A DNA stretch of 64,000 bases from an uncultured Corynebacterium sp. (GCF_946222835.1 NZ_CAMIHD010000005.1:68944-132943); one strand, 5' to 3'; shown: positions 49,055-57,780, counted from the first letter of the stretch. Made by a program: numbers and translations. The notes: generated by a model not told the origin, from the sequence alone.

Positions 49055-50398
49055 CTAGACCGAAGAAACGATGGCGGAAAGCCTCCCTGCAACCTTACGG
49101 GCTTGCTCCTTGTCCGCTGCCTCTACCATGACGCGGAATACTTCCTCTGTGCCAGATGGGCGCAGCAGGACGCGGCCGGTCTCGCCAAGTTCTTCCTCGG
49201 CTTGGGCAATAGCCTCCTGTACTTCGGGGGCATCCATGATGACGCCCTTATCAGAAACCGGCACGTTAATGAGCACCTGCGGCAGTACGGTCATCACCGA
49301 TGCCAATTCCTTGAGGGACTTTCCAGACTTTGCCATGCGCGCCATGATGGACAGGCCGGTAAGGGTGCCGTCGCCAGTCGTGCAATCATCCGGCAGCACC
49401 ACGTGGCCGGATTGCTCGCCGCCCAAGGAGAAGTCTCCGCGGTTGAGCTCTTCAAGGACGTAGCGGTCACCCACCGCGGTATGGCGCACCTCAATGCCTT
49501 GTTCCTGCATCGCCAGCTTCAGGCCCAAGTTGGACATCACGGTTGCTACCAGGGTGTTATAGCGCAGGTCATTATCGTCCTTCATGCCCACGGCCAATAG
49601 CGCCATAATCTGGTCGCCGTCAATCACATTGCCCTCGGCGTCCACGGCCAGGCAACGGTCAGCGTCGCCGTCGTGTGCGAGGCCCAAATCGGCGCCGTGC
49701 TCGACGACGGCCGCCTGTGCCTTTTCAATATGCGTCGAACCGCAGTCCTCATTGATATTAAAGGCGTTCGGCTTATTGTGGATAGCAATAACCTCAGCAC
49801 CGGCCGCCTCATAGGCGATAGGAGCGACCTTGGAGGCCGCACCATTGGCGGTGTCCACGACCACCTTGATGCCGCTCAAATCCGTAGAGACCACTTCCTT
49901 CAAGTGATTGAGGTAGCGCTCGCGTCCGTCTGGGGCCTCTGAGATGATACGTCCCAGTTTGGTGCCAGTCGGTCCGTCCTCAGTGAGGTTTTCCATGGTG
50001 GCCTGAATCTGGTCTTCTACCTCATCAGGTAGCTTCTTGCCGCCCGCGGAGAAGAACTTAATGCCATTGTCCGGCATTGGATTATGGGAGGCGGAAATCA
50101 TCACGCCGAGATCCGCACCGTAGTCATCCGTCAGGTAGGCAATTGCTGGGGTCGGCAGCACGCCCACGCGGACCACGTCGACACCGCGGGAGGCCAAACC
50201 GGACGCAATCGCCGCATCCAGCATCTCACCAGAAACACGCGGGTCGCGGCCGATGATGGCCAGCGGCTGGCGCTCATAGGATTCACGCTTAGCGGTAAAA
50301 ACCTCTGCAGCGGCCTGGCCGAGTCGCAAAGCCAGAATCGGGGTCAGCTTCTTGTTCGCGAGGCCGCGAACGCCATCGGTTCCAAAAAGTCGAGTCAT
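49055..50398 (-). CDS. glmM: Phosphoglucosamine mutase
   Basis: A 447-residue enzyme converting glucosamine-6-phosphate to glucosamine-1-phosphate, following GlmS in UDP-GlcNAc synthesis. The phospho-serine loop is GVMISASHNPMPDNGIKFF, the metal loop is DLGLAHDGDADRCLAVD, the sugar-binding loop GGEQSGHVVLPD, and the phosphate-binding C-terminal loop LRPSGTEEVFRVMVEA. Full length with an ATG at 50398. Confidence 0.97.
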   Translation of the reverse strand: MTRLFGTDGVRGLANKKLTPILALRLGQAAAEVFTAKRESYERQPLAIIGRDPRVSGEMLDAAIASGLASRGVDVVRVGVLPTPAIAYLTDDYGADLGVMISASHNPMPDNGIKFFSAGGKKLPDEVEDQIQATMENLTEDGPTGTKLGRIISEAPDGRERYLNHLKEVVSTDLSGIKVVVDTANGAASKVAPIAYEAAGAEVIAIHNKPNAFNINEDCGSTHIEKAQAAVVEHGADLGLAHDGDADRCLAVDAEGNVIDGDQIMALLAVGMKDDNDLRYNTLVATVMSNLGLKLAMQEQGIEVRHTAVGDRYVLEELNRGDFSLGGEQSGHVVLPDDCTTGDGTLTGLSIMARMAKSGKSLKELASVMTVLPQVLINVPVSDKGVIMDAPEVQEAIAQAEEELGETGRVLLRPSGTEEVFRVMVEAADKEQARKVAGRLSAIVSSV

Positions 50399-50518
50399 GC
50401 AGTCAATTATGCACGTCTGTGCCCAGCGATTGCATGTTGGGGCGGTTTAGGCGAAATCAAGCTTTTGGTTTATCGACGGATTGAGCGATATTCCTTCCGT
50501 TCGCGCTTCCATAAAACG

Positions 50519-50558
50519 ACGAAAGCCGCCGCCTCCCAAAGGAAGCAGCGGCTTTCGT
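50519..50558 (-). terminator. rplM-rpsI terminator
   Basis: A perfect 11-bp stem, ACGAAAGCCGC with GCGGCTTTCGT, and an 18-base loop that can pair further. Read on the minus strand it is followed by CGTTTTAT, 28 bases after the rpsI stop. Confidence 0.88.
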
Positions 50559-50586
50559 AGCGCTTGCGCGCGCAGTAAAAGCGAAA

Positions 50587-51120
50587 TTAACGCTTGGAGT
50601 ACTGCGGTGCGCGACGTGCCTTGTGCAGACCAGCCTTCTTACGCTCAACTGCACGAGCATCACGGGTGAGCAGACCAGCCTTCTTGAGGGCGGTGCGGTC
50701 AGCCGGGTTGTAGATGTTCAGTGCACGAGCGATAGCCAGACGCAGGGCGCCAGCCTGACCGGTTGGGCCGCCGCCGTTAACGGTGACCTTGAGGTCGAAC
50801 TGGTTCTCGCGCTCCAGCAGGGTCAGCGGGGTGAGGATGTCCTGCTGGTGCAGCTTGTTCGGGAAGTACTCGTCGAACTCGCGGCCGTTAACCTCAATCT
50901 GGCCGGAGCCAGCAACGAGGCGAACACGTGCTACGGCGCGCTTACGGCGACCGACGGTCTGGATTGGGCCCTCGTGTACCGGAGCAGCAGCCTCAACCTC
51001 TTCGGTCTCGGCCGGTGCGATGGAATCACCGATGGTGTTGGTGAACTCTTCGGTAGCGGCGCTTGCTGCAGCGATGTCAGCAGCGTCGGCTACGTTGTTG
51101 TCGATGTTCTGCTCAGCCAT
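50587..51120 (-). CDS. rpsI: 30S ribosomal protein S9
   Basis: A 177-residue ribosomal protein. The conserved S9 core runs from residue 50 (IQTVGRRKRAVARVRLVAGSGQIEVNGREFDEYFP) to the C-terminus GLLTRDARAVERKKAGLHKARRAPQYSKR, whose end reaches the P-site tRNA. The 50-residue acidic Ala-rich N-terminal extension is typical of actinobacteria. Translationally coupled to rplM by a TAATG overlap. Confidence 0.97.
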   Translation of the reverse strand: MAEQNIDNNVADAADIAAASAATEEFTNTIGDSIAPAETEEVEAAAPVHEGPIQTVGRRKRAVARVRLVAGSGQIEVNGREFDEYFPNKLHQQDILTPLTLLERENQFDLKVTVNGGGPTGQAGALRLAIARALNIYNPADRTALKKAGLLTRDARAVERKKAGLHKARRAPQYSKR

Positions 51121-51563
51121 TACTGTGCCACCTGCTTAAACTCGAAGGTTTCCGGCTTCTGGCCGGCGTACGGGTGCTCTTCGCCTGCGAAGACGTGCAG
51201 CTTCTTGATGGAAGCGCGGGAGAGCTTGTTGTGCGGCATCATGCCGGCAACAGATTCTTCGATAACGCGAACCGGGTTGGCGTCCAAAGACTGACCCAGG
51301 GTCATGGACTTCAGGCCGCCCGGGTAACCGGAGTGACGGTAGCGCATCTCGCGGCCGCGCTTAACGGAAGAAACGTGAATCTTGTCAGCGTTGATGATGA
51401 TGACGTGGTCACCAGCGTCAACGTTCGGTGCGAACTGTGGCTTGTGCTTGCCGCGCAGCAGGTCTGCAACGGTGGAAGCGAGCTTGCCCAGCACCACATC
51501 AGTAGCGTCGATGACGTACCACTTGCGGGTGATGTCACCGCTCTTTGGGTGGAAAGTAGACAA
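51120..51563 (-). CDS. rplM: 50S ribosomal protein L13
   Basis: A 147-residue early-assembly 50S protein with STFHPKSGDITRKWYVIDATDVVLGKLASTVADLLRGKHKPQF, HVIIINADKIHVSS and GMMPHNKLSRASIKKLHVFAGEEHPYAGQKPE. The TTG start at 51563 follows AAGGAG at six bases and gives the exact family length; the open frame continues upstream without family sequence. Cotranscribed with rpsI. Confidence 0.96.
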   Translation of the reverse strand: MSTFHPKSGDITRKWYVIDATDVVLGKLASTVADLLRGKHKPQFAPNVDAGDHVIIINADKIHVSSVKRGREMRYRHSGYPGGLKSMTLGQSLDANPVRVIEESVAGMMPHNKLSRASIKKLHVFAGEEHPYAGQKPETFEFKQVAQ

Positions 51564-51966
51564 TTTGACTCCTTGAAAGTCTGTCTCGGAACTGCCGGCC
51601 AGCGCTAAGCATCCATTCACTCCCGTACAGCGGCCGGTGGAGACCTGCAGGGAGCGCTTCGCCAGCTGCTTGCCGACGAGCGAACACATAGGTCTCCTAC
51701 CCTACTTGCTCACCTGCTTGAAAACCAAAACACCGAAGCCGGCGCCTTCCGCGGCTCGAACGGGAGGTGCCGGCTTATGGGTGTGGACTAGAAAGGTACG
51801 ACTTGAAGGGGTTTGAGAGATTACAAAAGAAAGGTAAGGAAAAGCATAGCCACGCTGCAATTTTGGGAGAGACTGCGGCTGCGTCCGCCTCCTGCCACGT
51901 GGATGTGGCCGTTGGCACCGCAGCCTCGACCAGGACAGCGTGAAACCGTATAACCAGCGCGTGGGC
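51564..51966 (-). other. rplM upstream region and end of the esx operon
   Basis: About 400 bases without a supported gene. It holds the hairpin at 51736-51776, a possible rplM promoter on the minus strand just after that hairpin (TTGGTT, 18-base spacer, TAGGGT), and a leader of roughly 125 bases before the TTG at 51563. Between 51777 and 51966 I see no feature except a long imperfect GGCTGCG/CGCAGCC pairing. The rplM frame stays open to 51689, but the Shine-Dalgarno sequence and family length argue against translation there. Confidence 0.5.
51736..51776 (-). terminator. Hairpin between esx genes and rplM
   Basis: AAGCCGGCGCCT (51736-51747) pairs with AGGTGCCGGCTT (51765-51776) with one G-U pair and a 17-base loop. 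On the minus strand it is followed by CGGTGTTTTGGTTTTC. It either ends the ESX-4 transcript or attenuates read-through into rplM. Confidence 0.65.
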
Positions 51967-52254
51967 TTAGCCCCAGCTTGCGGCGGCGCGACGGTTAACG
52001 TCGCTCATTGCATCGTTGCCCTGGGAAACGGTCTTGGAGATGGTGGCGAGCACGGTGTTGAGTTCCTGCGATGCCTTATCCCACTTGGCCTGTGCCTGGT
52101 TATAAGCCACGGCAGATTCGCCTTCCCAAGTGCTCACCATCGGCTGCAAACGCGCCTTCAGGTCTGCCAAGGTGCTGTTAATGCGACCAGAGGTGGCGTT
52201 GATATCGGCTGCGGCGGAAGAAATGGCACCGAATTCGTACTTGATCTCGGACAT
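51967..52254 (-). CDS. esxT: WXG100 protein, EsxT-like, ESX-4
   Basis: A 95-residue WXG100 protein. Two helices flank the WEG turn at residues 43-45 (PMVSTWEGESAVAYNQAQAKWDKASQELN), and the C-terminus ends RRAAASWG, close to the RRAAGAW ending of mycobacterial EsxT. A YxxxD/E-like signal is not clear. It should pair with the WXG100 protein encoded just upstream and be exported by the ESX-4 channel. AAGGGAACCC precedes the start. Confidence 0.85.
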   Translation of the reverse strand: MSEIKYEFGAISSAAADINATSGRINSTLADLKARLQPMVSTWEGESAVAYNQAQAKWDKASQELNTVLATISKTVSQGNDAMSDVNRRAAASWG

Positions 52255-52324
52255 GTGGTGATGGGTTCCCTTCTGTGAATCTTATAGCTTTTGGGCTGCG
52301 GACTAGTGAAGTGTGCGGGGCAAA

Positions 52325-52639
52325 TTAGAGGGCGAGGCCGCCGCCAACATTGGAGAAAGCCTGGGTGTTTTCTGCTTCCACGTTGTCGAAGTTGTGGGCA
52401 TTGCTGCGGATATTGTCAGAGATAGCAGCCAACGCTTCACGCAGCTGCTGTGCAGAGGTGTTGTAGCGCTGCATCAAATCATCGAAAGAGACCTGCGCCT
52501 GGCCTACCCAGCTGCCGCGCACGGAGTCGACGACGCCCTGCAGACGGGTGAGCTCACCCTGGACTTCATCGTTGGTGTTATCGACTTTGCCAGCGGTGGC
52601 GACCATGACATCGGCTTGTGTCTTGAAAGTCTGAGACAT
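52325..52639 (-). CDS. esxU: WXG100 protein, EsxU-like, ESX-4
   Basis: A 104-residue WXG100 protein with WVG at residues 44-46 (VVDSVRGSWVGQAQVSFDDLMQRYNTSAQQLREALAAISDNIR). It precedes esxT by 70 bases and is the likely heterodimer partner. ATG follows a strong AAGGAGGGG. The long leader contains the TTTTTCGGGGGAAAT motif, a 13-bp tandem repeat and the 41-bp element at 52719-52759, all signs of dedicated regulation. Confidence 0.85.
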   Translation of the reverse strand: MSQTFKTQADVMVATAGKVDNTNDEVQGELTRLQGVVDSVRGSWVGQAQVSFDDLMQRYNTSAQQLREALAAISDNIRSNAHNFDNVEAENTQAFSNVGGGLAL

Positions 52640-52678
52640 AAGAGTGCGCCCCTCCTTAGGGCGGATGAGATTGTGTAT

Positions 52679-52693
52679 ATTTCCCCCGAAAAA
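52679..52693 (-). promoter_or_regulatory. TTTTTCGGGGGAAAT motif in the esxU leader
   Basis: The same 15-mer stands directly before eccD (57766-57780, exact) and nearly so before eccB (61635-61649). Here it is 40 bases from the start codon, where it cannot act as a Shine-Dalgarno sequence because a separate one exists. Confidence 0.5.
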
Positions 52694-52719
52694 GCATCTG
52701 TGCTTCGCATCTGTGCTTT
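52694..52719. repeat. 13-bp tandem duplication upstream of esxU
   Basis: GCATCTGTGCTTC (52694-52706) is followed at once by GCATCTGTGCTTT (52707-52719), 12 of 13 bases identical. It lies between the 41-bp promoter element and the TTTTTCGGGGGAAAT motif. Confidence 0.7.
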
Positions 52720-52759
52720 CTCACCTTTATTGGACTGGACTTTGCGTCAAACGGTTCCC
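52719..52759 (-). promoter_or_regulatory. Shared 41-bp promoter element, copy B (esxU-esxT)
   Basis: Matches 48978-49018 at 35 of 41 positions. On the minus strand it opens with GGGAACCG, resembling the GGGAA(C/T) -35 of SigM-type ECF promoters; M. tuberculosis SigM is reported to activate ESX-4 genes. The near edge is 80 bases from the esxU start. Confidence 0.65.
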
Positions 52760-52782
52760 GGCTTAGCCAAAATTATTTAGGA

Positions 52783-53907
52783 CTATTTCTTAATCAGGCT
52801 TTCCGTGGCCATGCGGCAGGCTGCCTTTTGGACAGCGTTGGCGTTGTGACGGGTATGGCAGCCCACGGACATCTGGTGACCTCGGTCCTCCCAAGTGGTC
52901 CATTCCACTAGCGAGCCGTCCCCAGGGTCTTCGGTATAGCGCAGGCGCCCGGCTTTCTCCGTGGCATCGCGAAGCGCTGGGTCTTCATCGACTTGCACAT
53001 GGATTTCTTTAAAGAGAGCATCTGCCGGCACATTAAACATCTCATCGGCTGCAAAAAGGATGCGCAGGTTCGGGTCTTCGCCGGTAGCGGTAACCAAGCC
53101 ATCCTCCACCTTGGTGTGGAACCCGCTAGGGACGACCACCGACATCCCCTCAACTTCTAGACGCTTTTCCCCTGGTTTTAATTCGGCGCTGTCAGAATCC
53201 GGTGTGCCCGGCGCGCCGGGATGCGGCGAGCTCGGCGCGGATTCCTCCTCCTCATCGCGGCGTGGCTCAGCGGCACGTGGTTGCGAATGCGAAGTATCCG
53301 CCACAGAGTCATCGTCACTAGATGCTTGGGCCCCGATGGCCCACCAGGAGGCTCCCGCTACGGCGATGACTACCACTGCTATGGCGACATGAAATATATC
53401 GATAGCCCCCAGCCAACCACGCAGCCGGTCGGACCAGCTTGGGGTTACTGGCTCTTCGTAGGCGGGTGCCTCCATCACCGTGGTGGGCGGCGCCGATTCT
53501 GTGGCTTCGGTAGCAGGAAGACGATGCGGGGATATTGGGTCTGGCGCAGCTAGTGGAGAGATTGCTGGTTCTGGCTCAATGAGGTGCACCCCCGTGACTT
53601 CTAGTTGCCGGCAGATGATGGTGGTTGCTTCCTGCGCAATATCCGTGCCGGAAGAATCTGCCACGACGCATGCTTCCACGTCGGGCCAGGATGATCCGGC
53701 CATTTTGGATATCTGATCCATGACTTGGCCCAAGGCCCAGCCTTCTACGATGCCGGAGCCCGGCAGGTCATAGCGGTAGACCGTTTCGGGTCCTTCAAAG
53801 ATGGTGGCCGCATCCAGAATCGTGATGGTTATCGGTACAGCTTTGGCTTCCCCACCAGTAGTACTTGGGGAGTCAGTATGCGTATGCGCGCTGAGGTTGG
53901 TAGTCAT
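52783..53907 (-). CDS. Type VII secretion-associated protein (Rv3446c-like)
   Basis: A 374-residue protein. The N-terminal domain (residues 25-130: ITITILDAATIFEGPETVYRYDL, QISKMAGSSWPDVEACVVADSSGTDIAQEATTIICRQLEVTGVHLIEP) lies on the cytosolic side. One transmembrane helix is at about 175-195 (IFHVAIAVVVIAVAGASWWAIG). An acidic Ser/Asp linker precedes an extracytoplasmic domain (GEKRLEVEGMSVVVPSGFHTKVEDGLVTATGEDPNLRILFAADE). The place between the esx pair and eccC matches Rv3446c of ESX-4. Its ATG directly abuts the eccC stop (TAAATG). Confidence 0.85.
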   Translation of the reverse strand: MTTNLSAHTHTDSPSTTGGEAKAVPITITILDAATIFEGPETVYRYDLPGSGIVEGWALGQVMDQISKMAGSSWPDVEACVVADSSGTDIAQEATTIICRQLEVTGVHLIEPEPAISPLAAPDPISPHRLPATEATESAPPTTVMEAPAYEEPVTPSWSDRLRGWLGAIDIFHVAIAVVVIAVAGASWWAIGAQASSDDDSVADTSHSQPRAAEPRRDEEEESAPSSPHPGAPGTPDSDSAELKPGEKRLEVEGMSVVVPSGFHTKVEDGLVTATGEDPNLRILFAADEMFNVPADALFKEIHVQVDEDPALRDATEKAGRLRYTEDPGDGSLVEWTTWEDRGHQMSVGCHTRHNANAVQKAACRMATESLIKK

Positions 53908-56900
53908 TTACTTCTCTCCTTCTGGATACACCGCTTGAGCGATGCCGAGATTTTCACCGCGGATACTCCACTGACCGCGGCCGGGTGGTTGGTGGCTGGG
54001 TTTGAGGCCGAAGATGGTGCCTTCGTCCCGGTCGGCGTCGAAAAGCAGCAGCGCTGGTTGTAGATCGCGCACCGCAGAGAAGAACTGGCCAAATAGTGCG
54101 CGGCCAATGCCACCGGATTTGCGCGCGATGACCAAGTGCAGGCCAATATCGCGGGCATGCGGAAGCAGCTCCAGCAACGGAGAGAGAGCAATATCGCTCA
54201 ATAGGTCGGCATCATCGATTACTAAGTAGATATCAGGGCCCTCCCACCAATCTCGTGCGGCGAGCTGCGCCGGGGTTATGTCTGTGCCCGGCAAGCGGGA
54301 TTCCAAGGTCCGGACTGTATCGAGAATGGTTTCTTGTGCGCTCGACTGCGTCGCTGCGTAGGCAGCCACCATGGTTTGGTCCAAGGTTCCTAAGTGCGCT
54401 CTGCGCTGGTCGATGACCACTAAGCGGGCGTCTTCCCGCGCAAAGGCGCTGATCCCGCGCATTATCTGCGCCAGGAAGGTGGACTTGCCACAGCCCTGCG
54501 CACCAATTGCCACTAGGTGCGGCTCGCGGGACGGGTTCCAGGTCAGCGTATCGAGGTCGCGCCCACCAATACCCCAGGCGATCTCGCCAATGGGCACGTC
54601 ACCTTGCGCCGCGATCGCAGCCGGAGTGAGCACAGCAGGCAACATCTTGAGCTGCGGTACCGGTGTAGCAGCAGCGTGAACGCGGCAAATATGGGCGATG
54701 TCCTGGTTCGCAGTGCGAGCTAAAAGCATATTCTCGCCCGCCAAAGTGAGCCCGCGGCCTGGCGCACTAGGGAGCTTCTGCTGCAATTTGCGGTCAATGA
54801 GCGAATCCAGGGCCTCGCCCAGACGCAGCTCGAGGCGGTTAGCAATGAGATCGCGGATGGCAGGGCGCATCGTGGTCCATCGCGAGGTCGCAATGACAAC
54901 ATGCACATGAGCGGAGGCACCATCGGCAACGATTTCGGTGACTTTCTCCGCGATGTCTTCAAACTCCGCGTTGGAGGTGCCAATGTGGTGCCAGCCGTCA
55001 ATGACAAGGAAGGTTGCGCACCGCTCCGGGCGGCGGATAAACCCGGCTACTTCGTCCACTATGCGCCGCACCTTTTCGCTGTCCTCGCGCCCGGCAACTC
55101 CGGCAACGTGAGGCAAGCGCTCTAAGGCTGCTAGCTGACCGCCTCCGAGATCGATGACATAAAAGCGTGCCTCCTGCGGGTCATGTCGCAGCGCCAGTGC
55201 AGAGACAATGGTGCGCAATGCGCTCGATTTACCAGACTGCGGACCGCCGCACAACGCCATGTGCCCGCCGTGCTGGGTAAAATCAATAATCAACTCATCC
55301 TGGCGTTGGTAATACGGCCTATCGATAATGCCGATGGGGGCAAGCAGCTGCTCTTGGTTCGCTGCGGGCGTGGTCGCATCCGCTCCTTGTGCCTCCGAAA
55401 GCCCCGGTAACGCGGATAGCTCAATGGCCGGCGGTAGCGGCGGCAGCCAGATGCGGTGCGCCGATTGATCGCGCAGCTGGGCCTCGTCCGCCGCGGCACG
55501 CACGACCTCGGTAAGCACCGTGGTGGAATCATCAAGAACCATCGCGGAGTTGTTACTTTCCTCCTCTTGTGACCAGCCGTGAAAGAGCTGCACGCGACCA
55601 TGGAGCGCGGCAGGACGATCCGGGTGAGCCTCAGCAAGTGCACGGCGCGGCACAGGTCCAGATACATAAGAGGCCTGAAAGCGAGTCAGCGCCTCGGCAT
55701 CGGATTTGAGGTAGCCTGCGCCGGGCTGGCCGGGCAGATGGTAAGCATCGGTTACTCCCAAAACTTGACGGGACTCCGCCGAGGAGAAAGTCTTCAGGCC
55801 GATTCGGTAGGACAAGTGGGAATCCAGCCCCCGCAATCGGCCTTCTTCGAGTCTTTGGGAGGCCAAAAGCAGGTGCACGTGGAGGCTGCGCCCCAGTCGG
55901 CCGACGGCTACGAAGAGCTCTGCAAAATCGGGGTGCTGGCCCAAAAGCTCCGAGAACTCATCGACAACAATGACCAAGGCCGGCAGCGGCCCGTGCTCGC
56001 GCACGGCAGCGCCGGAGGCGTTGTACTCGCTGACGTTGGCAAAGTTGCCGGCGGTGCGCAATAGTTCCTGGCGCCGGTTCATCTCGCCGGAAATGGCATC
56101 ATACATGCGCTCTACCAGCGTCGATTCCTCTTCCAGGTTGGTGATCACCGCGGAGGTATGCGGCAGGTGGTCACATCCTAGAAACGTCGCACCGCCTTTG
56201 AAATCCACCAGCACTAGGTTGAGTTCGTCTGGGCTATGGGTAGCCGCAAGCGCAGTGACGAGAGTGCGCAGCAGCTCCGACTTGCCGCTGCCGGTCGCGC
56301 CGATGCACAGGCCATGCGGACCCATACCGCCGTGGGCAGATTCCTTGAGATCCACCGTGACGGGCTGGCCTACAGTATCGATGCCGATTGGCACCATGAG
56401 ACGCGCCGAGCCCTCTCGTCCATGCCACATGCCGCTGGCCACTAGCTCTTCCACATCGCGATAGCCCAAAAGCCCCATAAGGTCGCTGCCTCGTCGGCCG
56501 GAAGTGCTATCGGGTCGGCGGAAAGCGGCCATACTGCGGGCGAGCAACGTCGCGGCAGCCGTGCTCATTCCATCCGGTTTCCCTAGATCTTCCACACCAG
56601 CCGCGGTCACCACCTGCAGCTGCTGCCCTGCCACTAGGCTTAGCCCCTCGTGCTCAGCGCGCACCCCTAACGCTGAGGATGGCGCTCCACCCACTTCAAT
56701 GATGGTGGTATAGGAATCATCGTGAAAAAAGTCTTCAGTGCCCGTGGTCAGTACACCATCAACTATGAGGATGCGAAAACGAGCTTTCTCCGGCGTGCGG
56801 GCATGGGGCAACCACTTCAGCCATTCCCACTGACCACCGATAGCTTCGATACCGCAAGCTTCCGGACCATGCGCCAGTGCCATCTGGAGCACCATCGCTC

Positions 56901-57627
56901 GAACCATATCGCGGGCTGGATCTGTAGGTTCTTTGCCCCGCGTCGACGCCGTGCCGGATACGGACAGGAAGCGAAAGGCTTGTAATTGAATGACCACCGG
57001 CATATCGGGCACGGTTCCCACCGCCTTGATTGTCTGGCGCATGCTCACCGCACACACTGGGTCTAGGTCCTCGGTGGCACCGGAATCCGGCACATTAATG
57101 GGTGTGCACAAAGTGGTGGGGCCAGTTCCCACCCGTACCTCCAGGGCATCCGAGTCATCAGGGCCGCGCTCCCACATGCGACGCGAGCCCACCAGCGCGC
57201 TCAATTCCACTGGTGCGGGGTGGCGATAGTTCTCATGTGCGCGCTGCGCGGACGCATTTCGCAGGGCCTTTTCCCGCAAGGCTTTGATGTGGCGCAGGTA
57301 GGTGCGCCGGGTTTCGTCCGGATCCTGCCCACCGTTATTGGCCCCGAACATCATGGCCATACTTGCCAGCATCATCAGTGGAAACATCAAGGCCATGGGG
57401 CTAATTTGCCGTGAATCATCTGCTCCCAACACCATAAGAGCGACCATGCCAAGCATCGCCGCAATCATCACCACTGGAAGCAGTAACCGCACCAGCGGCA
57501 CCGGTTGCGGGCGCACCGCTTCCGGGACTTCCTCAGCCTCAATGCTGCCGGTGGGCAGCGGCGGTGCTGCATCCCGCAATGGCATAGTCAACGGCTCAAT
57601 TACGCGGGTATCCCCGATCCCAAGCAT
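53908..57627 (-). CDS. eccC4: Type VII secretion motor ATPase EccC (fused), ESX-4
   Basis: A 1239-residue FtsK/SpoIIIE-type motor that recognises WXG100 cargo and drives export. Two transmembrane helices lie at about residues 45-68 and 78-95. Three ATPase modules follow: Walker A sequences GATGSGKSELL (about 440), GGPQSGKSSAL (about 792) and GAQGCGKSTFL (about 1042). Walker B-like strands are ALVIVVDEFSELL and LVVIDQRRAHLG; the latter lacks the usual DE. A single fused chain is normal for ESX-4. First gene of the eccC - Rv3446c-like pair, divergent from eccD. Confidence 0.93.
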   Translation of the reverse strand: MLGIGDTRVIEPLTMPLRDAAPPLPTGSIEAEEVPEAVRPQPVPLVRLLLPVVMIAAMLGMVALMVLGADDSRQISPMALMFPLMMLASMAMMFGANNGGQDPDETRRTYLRHIKALREKALRNASAQRAHENYRHPAPVELSALVGSRRMWERGPDDSDALEVRVGTGPTTLCTPINVPDSGATEDLDPVCAVSMRQTIKAVGTVPDMPVVIQLQAFRFLSVSGTASTRGKEPTDPARDMVRAMVLQMALAHGPEACGIEAIGGQWEWLKWLPHARTPEKARFRILIVDGVLTTGTEDFFHDDSYTTIIEVGGAPSSALGVRAEHEGLSLVAGQQLQVVTAAGVEDLGKPDGMSTAAATLLARSMAAFRRPDSTSGRRGSDLMGLLGYRDVEELVASGMWHGREGSARLMVPIGIDTVGQPVTVDLKESAHGGMGPHGLCIGATGSGKSELLRTLVTALAATHSPDELNLVLVDFKGGATFLGCDHLPHTSAVITNLEEESTLVERMYDAISGEMNRRQELLRTAGNFANVSEYNASGAAVREHGPLPALVIVVDEFSELLGQHPDFAELFVAVGRLGRSLHVHLLLASQRLEEGRLRGLDSHLSYRIGLKTFSSAESRQVLGVTDAYHLPGQPGAGYLKSDAEALTRFQASYVSGPVPRRALAEAHPDRPAALHGRVQLFHGWSQEEESNNSAMVLDDSTTVLTEVVRAAADEAQLRDQSAHRIWLPPLPPAIELSALPGLSEAQGADATTPAANQEQLLAPIGIIDRPYYQRQDELIIDFTQHGGHMALCGGPQSGKSSALRTIVSALALRHDPQEARFYVIDLGGGQLAALERLPHVAGVAGREDSEKVRRIVDEVAGFIRRPERCATFLVIDGWHHIGTSNAEFEDIAEKVTEIVADGASAHVHVVIATSRWTTMRPAIRDLIANRLELRLGEALDSLIDRKLQQKLPSAPGRGLTLAGENMLLARTANQDIAHICRVHAAATPVPQLKMLPAVLTPAAIAAQGDVPIGEIAWGIGGRDLDTLTWNPSREPHLVAIGAQGCGKSTFLAQIMRGISAFAREDARLVVIDQRRAHLGTLDQTMVAAYAATQSSAQETILDTVRTLESRLPGTDITPAQLAARDWWEGPDIYLVIDDADLLSDIALSPLLELLPHARDIGLHLVIARKSGGIGRALFGQFFSAVRDLQPALLLFDADRDEGTIFGLKPSHQPPGRGQWSIRGENLGIAQAVYPEGEK

Positions 57628-57718
57628 GCCTAGGTAACCTCCCCCGAGCCACGCGCCTAGCGCTCCTGGCCCCCTGCCAAGATTCCCCGCGCTGCGGTGG
57701 ACACGTCGCCACTAGTAA

Positions 57719-57733
57719 GCCACAATATGTGGC
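57719..57733. promoter_or_regulatory. Palindrome GCCACAATATGTGGC between eccC and eccD
   Basis: Perfect 6-bp arms (GCCACA/TGTGGC) around ATA, midway in the 154-base divergent region. It could be an operator for a dimeric regulator of the ESX-4 genes. No other copy is seen in the window. Confidence 0.4.
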
Positions 57734-57765
57734 ATTGGGCAAGGGGGACGCCCACAATCCATACA

Positions 57766-57780
57766 TTTTTCGGGGGAAAT
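57766..57780 (+). promoter_or_regulatory. TTTTTCGGGGGAAAT motif directly before eccD
   Basis: Exact copy of the 15-mer found at 52679-52693. Here GGGGG also serves as the ribosome-binding site for the ATG at 57782. Confidence 0.5.

Noticed and set aside
51564..51689. Longer rplM starting at 51689
   Set aside because: The added residues are not L13-like, while the TTG at 51563 has a good AAGGAG at six bases and gives the family length of 147.
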